From an uncultured bacterium (GTDB taxonomy: Bacteria > Cyanobacteriota > Vampirovibrionia > Gastranaerophilales > Gastranaerophilaceae), in assembly GCA_900550295.1 (NCBI GenBank), contig URRM01000011.1, positions 1 through 31,103 on the forward strand: 31,103 bases of DNA. Reading direction: 5' to 3'. Position numbers and translations under genes: made by a program. This document shows positions 24,120 to 31,103 of this stretch, piece by piece (position 1 is the stretch's first letter; every line of letters begins with the position of its first letter). The notes below the pieces were generated by a model. The model searched no databases, was not told where the DNA came from, and saw only the letters and a list, made by a program, of their open reading frames with translations.

Positions 24120-25301
24120 TTAGGTTCTTTTTTTATGGGATTTTTTAACCATTTTTTGTTGGTATTTTTCATCAAATTGGAATCTGTATCCTTCTTGATA
24201 TCCTTTTGTAATCGCTTTAGAAAATCTTTTTCTTGTTTTCCAATAAGATGTATGTGCTCCTGCAAAAGTTCGCCAACTTAATGCTCTTGAGTAATCGTAG
24301 AAGAAACCTTCTTCATTTGAGAATTTTAAGTTAGTCATTTTTTGAATTTCTTCATTTGTATAATTTACACCGTTTGGAAAGCCTAGCGGATCATCAGCGT
24401 AATTTACTGTTAAAAAGAAGAAATCTCTTTCAATCAAATATTTGTACATCAAGTGCGTAAGTTTGCTGGATTCAAGGTTTTTATCTGCCATGTCAGAATA
24501 AAATAGAGGAATAGGGCTTGCATAATTGATAACACCAATAATTGAACCTTCCGGAGCACAGTATTTATCTGTAAATTCATCAATTTTTAAGTACCCTCTT
24601 TTGAATTCTTCTTTGTTTTTGTTGATAAAAGTCGTACCTAAAGCAGAGTAATCAAGAACATCAGAACCTACAATAGACAACAAGCAGGCATTTTTTCTCG
24701 GATTTTTTCTGACAAATTTTAGTAAATCATCATCAATTCCTTTATCAATTAAGTATTCTTCAATATTCAGATAAGGCATTTTATTAAACAAATATTCCAT
24801 TGTAATAAACGAACCGGCTGAATATCCAAGTAAGACAACTTTTTTATTTTGAGAAACTTGACCTTTTACTGTGATATCCAAATCTTGAATAATTGGAATC
24901 ATGTTATGTGTTTTTTGAACCCAAATTGCATCGTGAAGGCAGTCTGCAATCGTATTTCTTACAAAAAAAGCAACAATAGGACTAATTGAGCGTAAAAGGT
25001 TTGCTTTTTCTTTCATAAACATTAAATCATTTTGACTTTTATCACCCCAAAAGAAAATAGTTGGAGTTTCGTCAATAACGTAATGTTTGTCATTTAATAA
25101 GTATTTTTGTGTAAATTTGTCTTTTTCAATTTGATTTTTAAGTGTTGGGTGGAATTTTTTTATTCCGCTTAAAAACCAGTTTCTCATTTTTGTATTGTTA
25201 TTGTTTGAACCGTTAAGGTAAACAAAGCTCACATTCGTAGTTGCAAAGCAAGAACTTTGCAAAGCAAAAATAATTAAAAATAGTGTAAAAATTCGTTTCA
25301 T
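24120..25301 (-). CDS. Exported alpha/beta-hydrolase-like protein
   Basis: A 393-residue protein beginning with a signal peptide: a basic MKRI start, a hydrophobic core and a probable cleavage after FA at residue 20. The core motif VVLLGYSAGS (about 155-164) is the nucleophile elbow GxSxG of alpha/beta hydrolases, with S161 as the presumed nucleophile. An early YLNGSNNN turn could form the oxyanion region. Lipase, esterase or peptidase activity is possible; the acid and His of the triad cannot be fixed by eye. A 22-residue longer start at 25367 overlaps the zinc-ribbon gene and hides the signal peptide, so I reject it. TGCTATAAT ends nine bases before the ATG, implying a leader of about three bases. 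It belongs with other exported proteins of this region. Confidence 0.7.
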   Translation of the reverse strand: MKRIFTLFLIIFALQSSCFATTNVSFVYLNGSNNNNTKMRNWFLSGIKKFHPTLKNQIEKDKFTQKYLLNDKHYVIDETPTIFFWGDKSQNDLMFMKEKANLLRSISPIVAFFVRNTIADCLHDAIWVQKTHNMIPIIQDLDITVKGQVSQNKKVVLLGYSAGSFITMEYLFNKMPYLNIEEYLIDKGIDDDLLKFVRKNPRKNACLLSIVGSDVLDYSALGTTFINKNKEEFKRGYLKIDEFTDKYCAPEGSIIGVINYASPIPLFYSDMADKNLESSKLTHLMYKYLIERDFFFLTVNYADDPLGFPNGVNYTNEEIQKMTNLKFSNEEGFFYDYSRALSWRTFAGAHTSYWKTRKRFSKAITKGYQEGYRFQFDEKYQQKMVKKSHKKRT

Positions 25302-25319
25302 AATACGGATATTATAGCA
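25299..25319 (-). promoter_or_regulatory. Extended -10 promoter, near-leaderless, for the hydrolase gene
   Basis: Minus strand TGC-TATAAT (box at 25311-25316), then nine bases to the ATG at 25301. The predicted start leaves about three untranslated bases and no ribosome binding site. No good -35 box is seen; the TGN element could compensate. Confidence 0.45.
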
Positions 25320-25326
25320 TATCAAC

Positions 25327-25584
25327 CTAAATTTCTTTTCTTTCAAAGAAATTATCTTTACAAACATCTTTTTTGTTTGCTAAGGCACCACATTTTGTGC
25401 ATGCCAAAATTTCACCGGAACTATCAATTGGCATATAAACATGCTCACATTTTTCATAGTCTTCAATAAATTCAGGTGATTCATCTGTTGCATCATATTG
25501 CTTGATACATTTTTCTTCTTCGAGAATTTTGGGTTCTACGTAAGTTTTGTACCAATATTTTTTAATAAATTCAAAGATGAACAT
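25327..25584 (-). CDS. Small zinc-ribbon-like protein
   Basis: An unrecognised 85-residue protein with an aromatic, basic N terminus (FEFIKKYWYK), an acidic middle and a possible metal site C46-x15-C62-x2-C65 within YEKCEHVYMP...ILACTKCGALAN. H48 and C75 may contribute. Zinc ribbons of this kind usually bind protein or nucleic acid. It starts 12 bases after cdd, but no Shine-Dalgarno sequence is present; instead TATAAT (25591-25596) lies exactly six bases before the ATG, so it probably has its own leaderless transcript. Confidence 0.6.
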   Translation of the reverse strand: MFIFEFIKKYWYKTYVEPKILEEEKCIKQYDATDESPEFIEDYEKCEHVYMPIDSSGEILACTKCGALANKKDVCKDNFFERKEI

Positions 25585-25596
25585 ATTAATATTATA
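25582..25596 (-). promoter_or_regulatory. Leaderless -10 box of the zinc-ribbon gene
   Basis: A perfect TATAAT on the minus strand (25591-25596), then ATTAAT and the ATG at 25584. It abuts the cdd stop codon. The -35 region is not recognisable. Confidence 0.45.
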
Positions 25597-25983
25597 TTAT
25601 AAATCGAAACCTAAAGGTAATAATTCATCGATTGTATGAACTTCCGGTTGTCCGTTTTCGTCTTCAAGAATAATGTCAATACCTTTGTCAGAGCGGAAGT
25701 CGTTCATAACTTGTCTGCAAACACCACAAGGTGTGCAACGTTTCATTTTTGGTCCATAAATTGCGATTGCTGTAATTTTTCTTTCGCCATTAACGATTGC
25801 GTTAACAATAGCACTACGTTCAGCACAAATTGTTGCACCGAAAGATGAGTTTTCAACATTAGTTCCAATGTAAGTTTTGCCACTTTCCATTAAAACGCAT
25901 GCACCTACCGGAAAATTTGAATAAGGTGAATAGCTGTTTTCGCTTGCTTTTTTAGCTTTTTCTAATAATTCATTGTAGTCCAT
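25597..25983 (-). CDS. cdd: Cytidine deaminase
   Basis: This pyrimidine-salvage enzyme converts cytidine and deoxycytidine to the uridine forms. The 128-residue protein is the short, homotetrameric type. It has SPYSNFPVGA (19-28) and NVENSSFGATICAE, with zinc ligand C53 and catalytic E55, followed by PCGVCRQ with zinc ligands C86 and C89. The ATG is preceded by AAAAGGAG. It is divergent from the exported coiled-coil gene across about 57 bp. Confidence 0.95.
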   Translation of the reverse strand: MDYNELLEKAKKASENSYSPYSNFPVGACVLMESGKTYIGTNVENSSFGATICAERSAIVNAIVNGERKITAIAIYGPKMKRCTPCGVCRQVMNDFRSDKGIDIILEDENGQPEVHTIDELLPLGFDL

Positions 25984-26004
25984 TTATTAACTCCTTTTTA
26001 ATAA

Positions 26005-26043
26005 TTAGCACACTAAATAATAATATGTTATAATCTTAGCATG
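26005..26043 (+). promoter_or_regulatory. Leaderless promoter of the exported coiled-coil gene
   Basis: TTAGCA (26005-26010), an 18-base spacer, TATAAT (26029-26034) with an extended TGT before it, then six bases to the ATG at 26041. No Shine-Dalgarno sequence lies between them. Confidence 0.6.
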
Positions 26044-27354
26044 AAAAAATTTATAAGTTTTATTTTATTTTTATTGTTAATATGTTCAGGTCGCTGTTGG
26101 GCGACTCAGTATAATCTTTTGGTGCTTCCGACAAGTATTTTTGAAGAATATACAGATTATATGATATTCCCAAAATCTGCAGACATTATAGCTACAGATA
26201 TTATTAATATTTACAATACTCATCCGCAAATGTCAGCGGTTCAACTTTATCAAATTAAAAATTCTCTTAATCAATCACAAAATAAATACTTTAAAAAAGA
26301 AGTTGTAAAGATGATGCATAATTATGATGTAAATTATGCAATTGATTACAACACAATTCAAAAACTAGCAAGCAGATTTAGAACAAAGCAAGTTCTTTTG
26401 ATTTCTTGCCAAATGGATGCTCAAAACTATATTACACGCAGAACATTGTGGGATTTTCTAAATATCCCCGGGGCTACAGTAATTGATCCTGCATATAGAC
26501 TTACAACTCAAATTACATTGATTGATGCAAATAATCAGGTGGTTTTGTGGCAAGAAAATTATCATAAATTAATCAGTTCTCGTGAAAATAGAATTATGAC
26601 TCAAGCATATTCACCTTCAAGTGAACAGTTAGAAAAAGTTAAAAGATATTCAACAAAATTTTTATCTCCGCAAGTAGTTCAAGAAACACAATTAGCGTTG
26701 ATGAAAATAGATCAATATCAAGACTTAAACTTACGTCCTAACATTGTGAAGCCAACAGCTGTTTCTATTGACAAATTTAAAATTGACGGCAGAAGAGCCT
26801 CTGTTAGAAGCACTCGTTATGTAAAAGCAGAAACTAAAAAGGCTGTTCGTAATATTGCGAAAGAAACAAAAGCCTTGAATGCAAAAGCAAAAGCTAATAT
26901 AAAAGAATTTAAGGCAAACCAAGCTGAAAAAGAAATTCAAAAAGCAAAAGAAGAAGCATTGCCATTAGAAGAAAAAATTAAAAAGGCTCAAGAGGAACAA
27001 AGAGCGAAACTTGAGGCTAAATATGAAAAAGAAAAAATTCGTCTTGAAAAGAAACAAGAACGAGAACAAATAAAAGCTGCAAAACAAGCGGTTACAATTC
27101 AAATGCAAGAAGAACAGGCTAAAAAACAACAAGCTGAACTTGAAAAACAACAAACTTCAAAACCGGAAAAGGAAGTTACACCAAAATCTCAAAAAGTTAA
27201 AAAGACAAACAAAGTTAAAGTTGAAGAAATAATTCCAAATACTCCAAATATTTCAACTCCGGTTGATGTAATGAAAAACGAACAAAAAATAGTTCCAATC
27301 ATTAGAACAAGACCTGTTTTAAGAGAAGTTGATTACACAATAAATGATATTTAG
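26041..27354 (+). CDS. Exported protein with long C-terminal coiled coil
   Basis: An unrecognised 437-residue protein. Residues 1-21 are a signal peptide (MKKF, a hydrophobic run, then WA before the likely cleavage). Residues about 22-230 form a mixed domain rich in Tyr and Asn, with YNLLVLPTS at its start and a VLWQENYHKLI strand. This outline recalls proteins that bind the outer envelope, but I cannot name a family. Residues about 255-385 are Lys/Glu/Ala/Gln-rich coiled coil, and a Pro/Lys tail follows. The layout suggests a periplasmic or envelope structural role. It is monocistronic, with its own promoter and a terminator. Confidence 0.65.
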   Translation: MKKFISFILFLLLICSGRCWATQYNLLVLPTSIFEEYTDYMIFPKSADIIATDIINIYNTHPQMSAVQLYQIKNSLNQSQNKYFKKEVVKMMHNYDVNYAIDYNTIQKLASRFRTKQVLLISCQMDAQNYITRRTLWDFLNIPGATVIDPAYRLTTQITLIDANNQVVLWQENYHKLISSRENRIMTQAYSPSSEQLEKVKRYSTKFLSPQVVQETQLALMKIDQYQDLNLRPNIVKPTAVSIDKFKIDGRRASVRSTRYVKAETKKAVRNIAKETKALNAKAKANIKEFKANQAEKEIQKAKEEALPLEEKIKKAQEEQRAKLEAKYEKEKIRLEKKQEREQIKAAKQAVTIQMQEEQAKKQQAELEKQQTSKPEKEVTPKSQKVKKTNKVKVEEIIPNTPNISTPVDVMKNEQKIVPIIRTRPVLREVDYTINDI

Positions 27355-27382
27355 ATAACAAAAATATTAGTTTTAAAAACAT

Positions 27383-27413
27383 AAAAAAGCCCTAAATAAT
27401 TAGGGCTTTTTTT
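27383..27413. terminator. Bidirectional terminator between convergent genes
   Basis: AAAAAAGCCCTAA and TTAGGGCTTTTTT form a perfect stem around an ATAA loop (27383-27412), with T runs on both strands. It ends the exported coiled-coil gene on the plus strand and the 112-residue gene on the minus strand. Confidence 0.92.
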
Positions 27414-27453
27414 AACCAAACATTAAACCTTAAAACCACCTAATCTTTGAAGA

Positions 27454-27792
27454 TTAGCGTATTTTCATAATGAATTCATCTCTGAATGCTTGCATCATTT
27501 GAGCTGATTTTTCATAAGCACGTTCTTCGTTTTTGCTTTTTAACAAGTCATAAGCATTGTCAAAGAACATATTTGCTTGCATAACAAGTTCAGGATTTTT
27601 CATCATGAATTTAATATCATTTTCTACGTTATCAGGCTTAGAAACTTGAGAACGTCCTAATGAAGCAGCTTTAGCGTTTTGAAATTCTATATTATCTTCA
27701 CAACCTTCCGGAGCTGCTGATTTTTTAGGTTTATCTTTTTTGATTTCTACTTTTTGAAAGCGGATAGCGTTCATATTATCAATTTCACGCAT
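27454..27792 (-). CDS. Small charged protein of unknown function
   Basis: A 112-residue soluble protein: a basic, Lys-rich N-terminal 30 residues, an unstructured middle, and a helical C terminus from about residue 60 (PELVMQANMFFDNAYDLL). It has no signal peptide or catalytic motif. I choose the ATG at 27792 because AGGAG lies six bases before it; an in-frame ATG at 27813 would add seven residues and lacks a ribosome binding site. It stands alone between a bidirectional terminator and the upstream intergenic region. Confidence 0.6.
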   Translation of the reverse strand: MREIDNMNAIRFQKVEIKKDKPKKSAAPEGCEDNIEFQNAKAASLGRSQVSKPDNVENDIKFMMKNPELVMQANMFFDNAYDLLKSKNEERAYEKSAQMMQAFRDEFIMKIR

Positions 27793-28012
27793 AATAATCT
27801 CCTGTTTTTGCACAAAAATAGTACGTACATGCTTTAAAGCAAAACATAATTTTTTTTGCTAGGTCTGATTTTTAAATGTAATATAACTTAATAAAAAGTC
27901 TATAAGTCAATAAAGATTAAGTAGTTAAGTCTAACTATTATCAAATTGTCATTTTAATTACAGAGGACTTATGCTCTTATAGTCTTATTGTTTCAGCCAT
28001 ATTCTTAACATC

Positions 28013-28042
28013 TTGCTAAAATCAACACCTATGGTATACTTA
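28013..28042 (+). promoter_or_regulatory. Promoter of the kinase-like / ABC ATPase genes
   Basis: TTGCTA (28013-28018), a 16-base spacer and TATACT (28035-28040) with TGG before it. A leader of about 15 bases with AAAAAAGGT follows. In contrast to several neighbours, this gene has a normal ribosome binding site. Confidence 0.55.
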
Positions 28043-28061
28043 TAGAAGAAAAAAGGTATAT

Positions 28062-29219
28062 ATGTTTGATTTTTTTAAAAATTTATTTAACAACAAGGAT
28101 GAGGAAGAAGAAGATTTATTAACAAAACTTCCTGACAATGTGGCTCTTTTAAATAATCAAGGTAGTTTTCTGTGGTGTAATGATGTTGCACAAAAGACTT
28201 TGTCGAAATTAAAAGAAAATTTTTCAGAAGGTTATATTGATAACGTTTTTGAAAATGCTATGGATTTTATTATTAAACTTGCAGATAGTGGCTTAACTAA
28301 AGTTATAAAAGCAAAAACTCCTGATGAAAAGGATATGTTTTTTGAATTTACTGCAAGAAAAACAGATGAAGGTTTTTTAGTTTGTTTTAGAGATAATACT
28401 CAAAGCTATAAAACTCTTACAAGCATTTTTGTTGAGCATGAAAGTTTACGTAAAACAAACAAAGATAAAAATAATTTCTTAGTTAAATTATCAGGAGATT
28501 TAAAAACTCCGTTAGAATCAATTGTTGGTTTTTCTCAAGCCTTATTGGGCGGAATCGGTGGAGATTTAACAGAAAAACAAGAAAAATATGTGAATATTAT
28601 AAATAAAAATACAACAGAAGTTTTGTATTTATTCAATAAAATTTTAGAATTATCAAAAGCTGAATCTAACTTATTTGAAAGAAAATTGAGCTATTTTGAT
28701 GCGGTGAATGTTTTAAATGCCGTAATCAAAACACATGATAAAGAAATTCAAGCAAAAGAAATTGAAATTAATATAGATGTTGAAAAAGATATGAAGAGAA
28801 CAGTATATTCTGATGAAGCTTTATTGAAGGTGATTTTAGAAAACATTATAGAAGCAGCCGTAAAATTTACAGATGTTGGTTCTATTGATATTGAAGTAAA
28901 ACATCCTGATTTAGAATTGGTAGCGGAAAAATGTTTGTTGCCGGTAGAAAATGCAAAGGACAACTCATTCTTGATGTTTAAAATATCAGACAAGAGCCTT
29001 GGAATCAGTAATGCGGAATTAGAAAACTTGTTTGAACCATATGCACAGTTGGATAATCCAAATAAAAGCAGCCTGTTCCGTTCAATAGCTTTTGCGACAA
29101 TAAAAAATATAATAAGAGTTTTGAAAGGTAACGTTTGGGTTGATTCTCAACCAATGCAAGGAACAACTTATAACGTTATAATTCCTGCAGAAAAGGTAAT
29201 ACAATCAGAAAATGAGTGA
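28062..29219 (+). CDS. Histidine-kinase-like protein lacking catalytic residues
   Basis: This 385-residue soluble protein has the layout of a sensor kinase: a PAS-like domain (about 20-115), a HisKA dimerisation helix pair (about 135-205) and an HATPase fold (about 245-377). The key residues are missing. The H box reads LSGDLKTPL (143-151), with G145 where the phosphorylated His should be. The N box reads NIIEAAVKFT, with A265 instead of Asn. The G1 box is DKSLGI (310-315) and the GxGLGL loop is SLFRSI (337-342). The F-box-like LFEPYAQ survives. It is probably a pseudokinase acting by binding. Its end overlaps the ABC ATPase start by eight bases. Confidence 0.8.
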   Translation: MFDFFKNLFNNKDEEEEDLLTKLPDNVALLNNQGSFLWCNDVAQKTLSKLKENFSEGYIDNVFENAMDFIIKLADSGLTKVIKAKTPDEKDMFFEFTARKTDEGFLVCFRDNTQSYKTLTSIFVEHESLRKTNKDKNNFLVKLSGDLKTPLESIVGFSQALLGGIGGDLTEKQEKYVNIINKNTTEVLYLFNKILELSKAESNLFERKLSYFDAVNVLNAVIKTHDKEIQAKEIEINIDVEKDMKRTVYSDEALLKVILENIIEAAVKFTDVGSIDIEVKHPDLELVAEKCLLPVENAKDNSFLMFKISDKSLGISNAELENLFEPYAQLDNPNKSSLFRSIAFATIKNIIRVLKGNVWVDSQPMQGTTYNVIIPAEKVIQSENE

Positions 29220-30270
29220 AGTTAGATTAGAAAATTTAATAAAATCTTATGATAAAAAAAGAGTTATTGACTGGATTGACTTAACAATAAGGGACAAAGA
29301 ATTTTTAGTTCTTGTTGGTTCTTCAGGTTGCGGTAAATCGACTATCTTAAGAATGATAGCAGGTTTAGAAGAAATTTCAGGCGGAAATATTTACATTGGT
29401 GACACAAAGGTAAATAATATCCATCCAAAAGATAGAGATATTGCATTTGTATTCCAAAGTTATGCGCTATACCCACATATGACAGTATATGAAAATATTG
29501 CATTTGGTTTGAAGATGCGAAAATTTGACAAAAAATATATTGATGAAAAAGTTAAAGAAGCCGCAGAAATTTTAAATTTAACAGAATACTTAGACCGAAA
29601 ACCAAAACAATTGTCAGGCGGACAGCGTCAACGTGTAGCGTTAGGTAGAGCCATAGTTCGTAATCCAAAAGTATTCTTGATGGATGAACCTTTATCAAAT
29701 TTGGATGCAAAGTTAAGAGTGCAAATGCGTGCAGAGATTAAAAAACTGCACGAAAAATTACAAACCACATTCATTTACGTAACTCACGATCAAACAGAAG
29801 CTCTTACAATGGGTGATAGAATTGTTGTTTTAGACAAAGGTAAAATTCAACAAGTAGATACGCCAACAAATATTTATAACAATCCTCAAAATAAGTTTGT
29901 TGCAGGATTTATCGGTTCTCCTCAAATGAATTTTATTGATTGTGATATCGTGAATAATACATTGATAATGACAGAACCTGTAGTTGAATTGTCAGAAGAA
30001 ATTATGGAAAAACTTTGCAATAGAGATAAAGTAACAGTCGGAATTCGTCCTGAAAATATGACAAATCCGAATGGTAGAATAAAATTAAATGTAAAAGTTG
30101 AAATGACAGAACTCCTTGGTTCTGAACAAATTGCTTACTTTAATATCGGTGAAAATAAATGTTCTGCAAGATTAAATGCAGATAACAACATCGGTGAATT
30201 TTTGGAATTAAGTTTAGACAATAATGAATTTTTATATTTCGACCAAAAGACTGGCGAAAGAATATTATAA
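29212..30270 (+). CDS. MalK/UgpC-type sugar ABC transporter ATPase
   Basis: A 352-residue nucleotide-binding subunit that powers uptake of sugars or glycerol phosphate through separate permeases. Walker A is GSSGCGKST (36-44), the Q loop is at Q82, the signature LSGGQRQR at 134-141, Walker B VFLMDEP at 154-160 and the switch His at H192. Residues about 235-350 form the TOBE-type regulatory domain typical of MalK/UgpC/MsmK. No permease or binding-protein gene adjoins it, so it may be a shared ATPase serving several transporters, as known for MsmK. Its ATG overlaps the pseudokinase stop, suggesting translational coupling. Confidence 0.9.
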   Translation: MSEVRLENLIKSYDKKRVIDWIDLTIRDKEFLVLVGSSGCGKSTILRMIAGLEEISGGNIYIGDTKVNNIHPKDRDIAFVFQSYALYPHMTVYENIAFGLKMRKFDKKYIDEKVKEAAEILNLTEYLDRKPKQLSGGQRQRVALGRAIVRNPKVFLMDEPLSNLDAKLRVQMRAEIKKLHEKLQTTFIYVTHDQTEALTMGDRIVVLDKGKIQQVDTPTNIYNNPQNKFVAGFIGSPQMNFIDCDIVNNTLIMTEPVVELSEEIMEKLCNRDKVTVGIRPENMTNPNGRIKLNVKVEMTELLGSEQIAYFNIGENKCSARLNADNNIGEFLELSLDNNEFLYFDQKTGERIL

Positions 30271-30281
30271 GGAGAAAAATT

Positions 30282-31082
30282 ATGAATATTATGCAAGGAA
30301 AAAAAGGCGTTATTTTTGGCGTTTCAAATAAGCACGGCATTGCATATGCAATTGCTCAAAAATTATTTGAAGAAGGCGCAGACATTGCTTTCACATATGC
30401 AGGTGAAGTAATGGAAAAAAGAGTTAGACCAATTGCAGAAGAAATGAATTCAAAATTAATTATGTCTTGTGATGTAACTAAAGAAGAAGAAGTTAAAGCT
30501 GTATTTGCAGAATGCGAAAAGATTTACGGCAAGTTGGATTTTGTAGTACATGCAGTAGCATTTGCAAACAGAGAAGACTTACAAGGTGAATTCATTAACA
30601 CTTCAAGAGAAGGTTGGGATTTAGCATTAGGCGTAAGCGCTTATTCTTTAGTTTCAATTTGTCGTAACGCAAGACCTATTATGAACGAAGGCGGTTCAGT
30701 TCTTGCCTTAACTTATATCGGTTCAGAAATGTATGTTGCAAACTATAATGTAATGGGTGTTGCAAAAGCTGCATTAGAATCATCAATGAGATTCTTAGCA
30801 ATGGATATGGGTAAAAACGGTGTTAGAGTTAACTGTTTATCTGCAGGTCCAATCAAAACATTGGCAGCAAGCGGAATTTCAGGTTTTAGCAACATGTTAA
30901 AAGCTATTTCATTGAAATCACCATTGAACAGAAATACAACTTTAGACGATGTAGGAAATGCCGGTTTATTTTTGGCATCACCACTTTCAAGCGGTACTAC
31001 AGGCGAAGTTCTTTACTGCGATTGCGGATGTCACAAGGTTCACGCTTCATTAAGAGAAATAGAAGCAATGAATGCTCAATAA
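30282..31082 (+). CDS. fabI: Enoyl-[acyl-carrier-protein] reductase (NADH)
   Basis: FabI reduces the enoyl-ACP double bond in each round of fatty-acid elongation. The 266-residue SDR-fold protein has the nucleotide-binding GVSNKHGIAYAIA (about 13-25), and the catalytic set Y145, Y155 and K162 in TYIGSEMYVANYNVMGVAKAA, followed by SAGPIKTLAASGI. The C terminus, with a YCDCGCH stretch, is richer in Cys than usual. An AAGGAG site precedes the ATG, so MNIM is preferred over a start at residue 4. It follows the ABC ATPase by 11 bases. No terminator is visible before the window ends. Confidence 0.94.
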   Translation: MNIMQGKKGVIFGVSNKHGIAYAIAQKLFEEGADIAFTYAGEVMEKRVRPIAEEMNSKLIMSCDVTKEEEVKAVFAECEKIYGKLDFVVHAVAFANREDLQGEFINTSREGWDLALGVSAYSLVSICRNARPIMNEGGSVLALTYIGSEMYVANYNVMGVAKAALESSMRFLAMDMGKNGVRVNCLSAGPIKTLAASGISGFSNMLKAISLKSPLNRNTTLDDVGNAGLFLASPLSSGTTGEVLYCDCGCHKVHASLREIEAMNAQ

Positions 31083-31103
31083 AAAAACTTTATAAATGTA
31101 AAG

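Noticed and set aside
25302..25367. Longer start of the hydrolase-like gene
   Set aside because: It overlaps the zinc-ribbon gene and puts a charged stretch before a clear signal peptide; a -10 box lies just before 25301.
27836..27861. AGCAAAA / TTTTGCT hairpin as a terminator
   Set aside because: The stem is AT-only apart from one G-C and one C-G pair, and it is not placed at the end of a gene.
27793..28061. Possible RNA gene or riboswitch in the intergenic region, including overlapping inverted repeats near 27900-27908 and 27966-27982
   Set aside because: The repeats are short and AT-rich with a loop of more than 50 bases and lie upstream of the kinase promoter, not in its leader. Apart from that promoter I see nothing firm here.
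1..31103. tRNA, rRNA, CRISPR, insertion sequence or prophage
   Set aside because: No cloverleaf-like segments, regular spaced repeats, transposase, integrase or phage structural genes were found by eye.

Overview
The window is AT-rich, densely coded chromosomal DNA from a fermentative anaerobe. HydG, the [FeFe]-hydrogenase maturase, points to anaerobic hydrogen metabolism. RibBA, YvcK, FabI, PepT, a sugar porter and several short secreted or unrecognised proteins fit a host-associated, low-GC, non-photosynthetic Cyanobacteriota lineage such as Gastranaerophilales (Melainabacteria). That assignment is an impression from gene content: there is no rRNA gene here and I could not run a search. The code is standard; TAG ends several genes (pnuC, proA, the GNAT gene and others). 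I see no tRNA, rRNA, CRISPR array, insertion sequence or prophage.

Layout. 1-5.8 kb: a membrane-anchored TPR protein and a sugar porter (minus), then pepT, pnuC-like and a SulP transporter (plus), closed by a bidirectional terminator. 5.8-13.5 kb: a hybrid-cluster-protein (Hcp) homologue that has lost most cluster ligands (minus), then mnmE, ribE, ribBA, a GNAT gene and an Asn/Pro/Gln-rich protein (plus). 13.5-18.2 kb (minus): hisS and a degenerate nucleotidyltransferase; pxpA, yvcK and a two-helix membrane protein. 18.3-23.3 kb: hydG (plus), then a minus-strand operon of an unknown gene, proB, proA and tyrA. 23.3-24.1 kb: a region that looks almost gene-free but holds a short omega-like protein with its terminator and, next to it, a compact locus resembling a type I toxin-antitoxin system. 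24.1-27.8 kb: a secreted alpha/beta-hydrolase-like protein, a small zinc-ribbon protein and cdd (minus), a secreted coiled-coil protein (plus) and a small unknown protein (minus). 28-31 kb (plus): a histidine-kinase-like protein lacking the catalytic residues, overlapping a MalK/UgpC-type ABC ATPase, then fabI.

Three themes stand out. (1) The 23.85-24.12 kb locus has a 23-residue hydrophobic ORF with a very strong but sequesterable Shine-Dalgarno sequence, its own promoter, and an opposing promoter for an antisense RNA of about 110 nt. Its two hairpins each pair better on the strand where they would act. (2) Many genes have a -10 box exactly six bases before the ATG and no Shine-Dalgarno sequence, implying leaderless mRNAs (mnmE, ribE, hisS, the proBA-operon leader gene, the secreted coiled-coil gene and the zinc-ribbon gene). 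(3) Three intact ORFs are enzyme-family members without key catalytic or metal-binding residues: the Hcp, histidine kinase and nucleotidyltransferase homologues.
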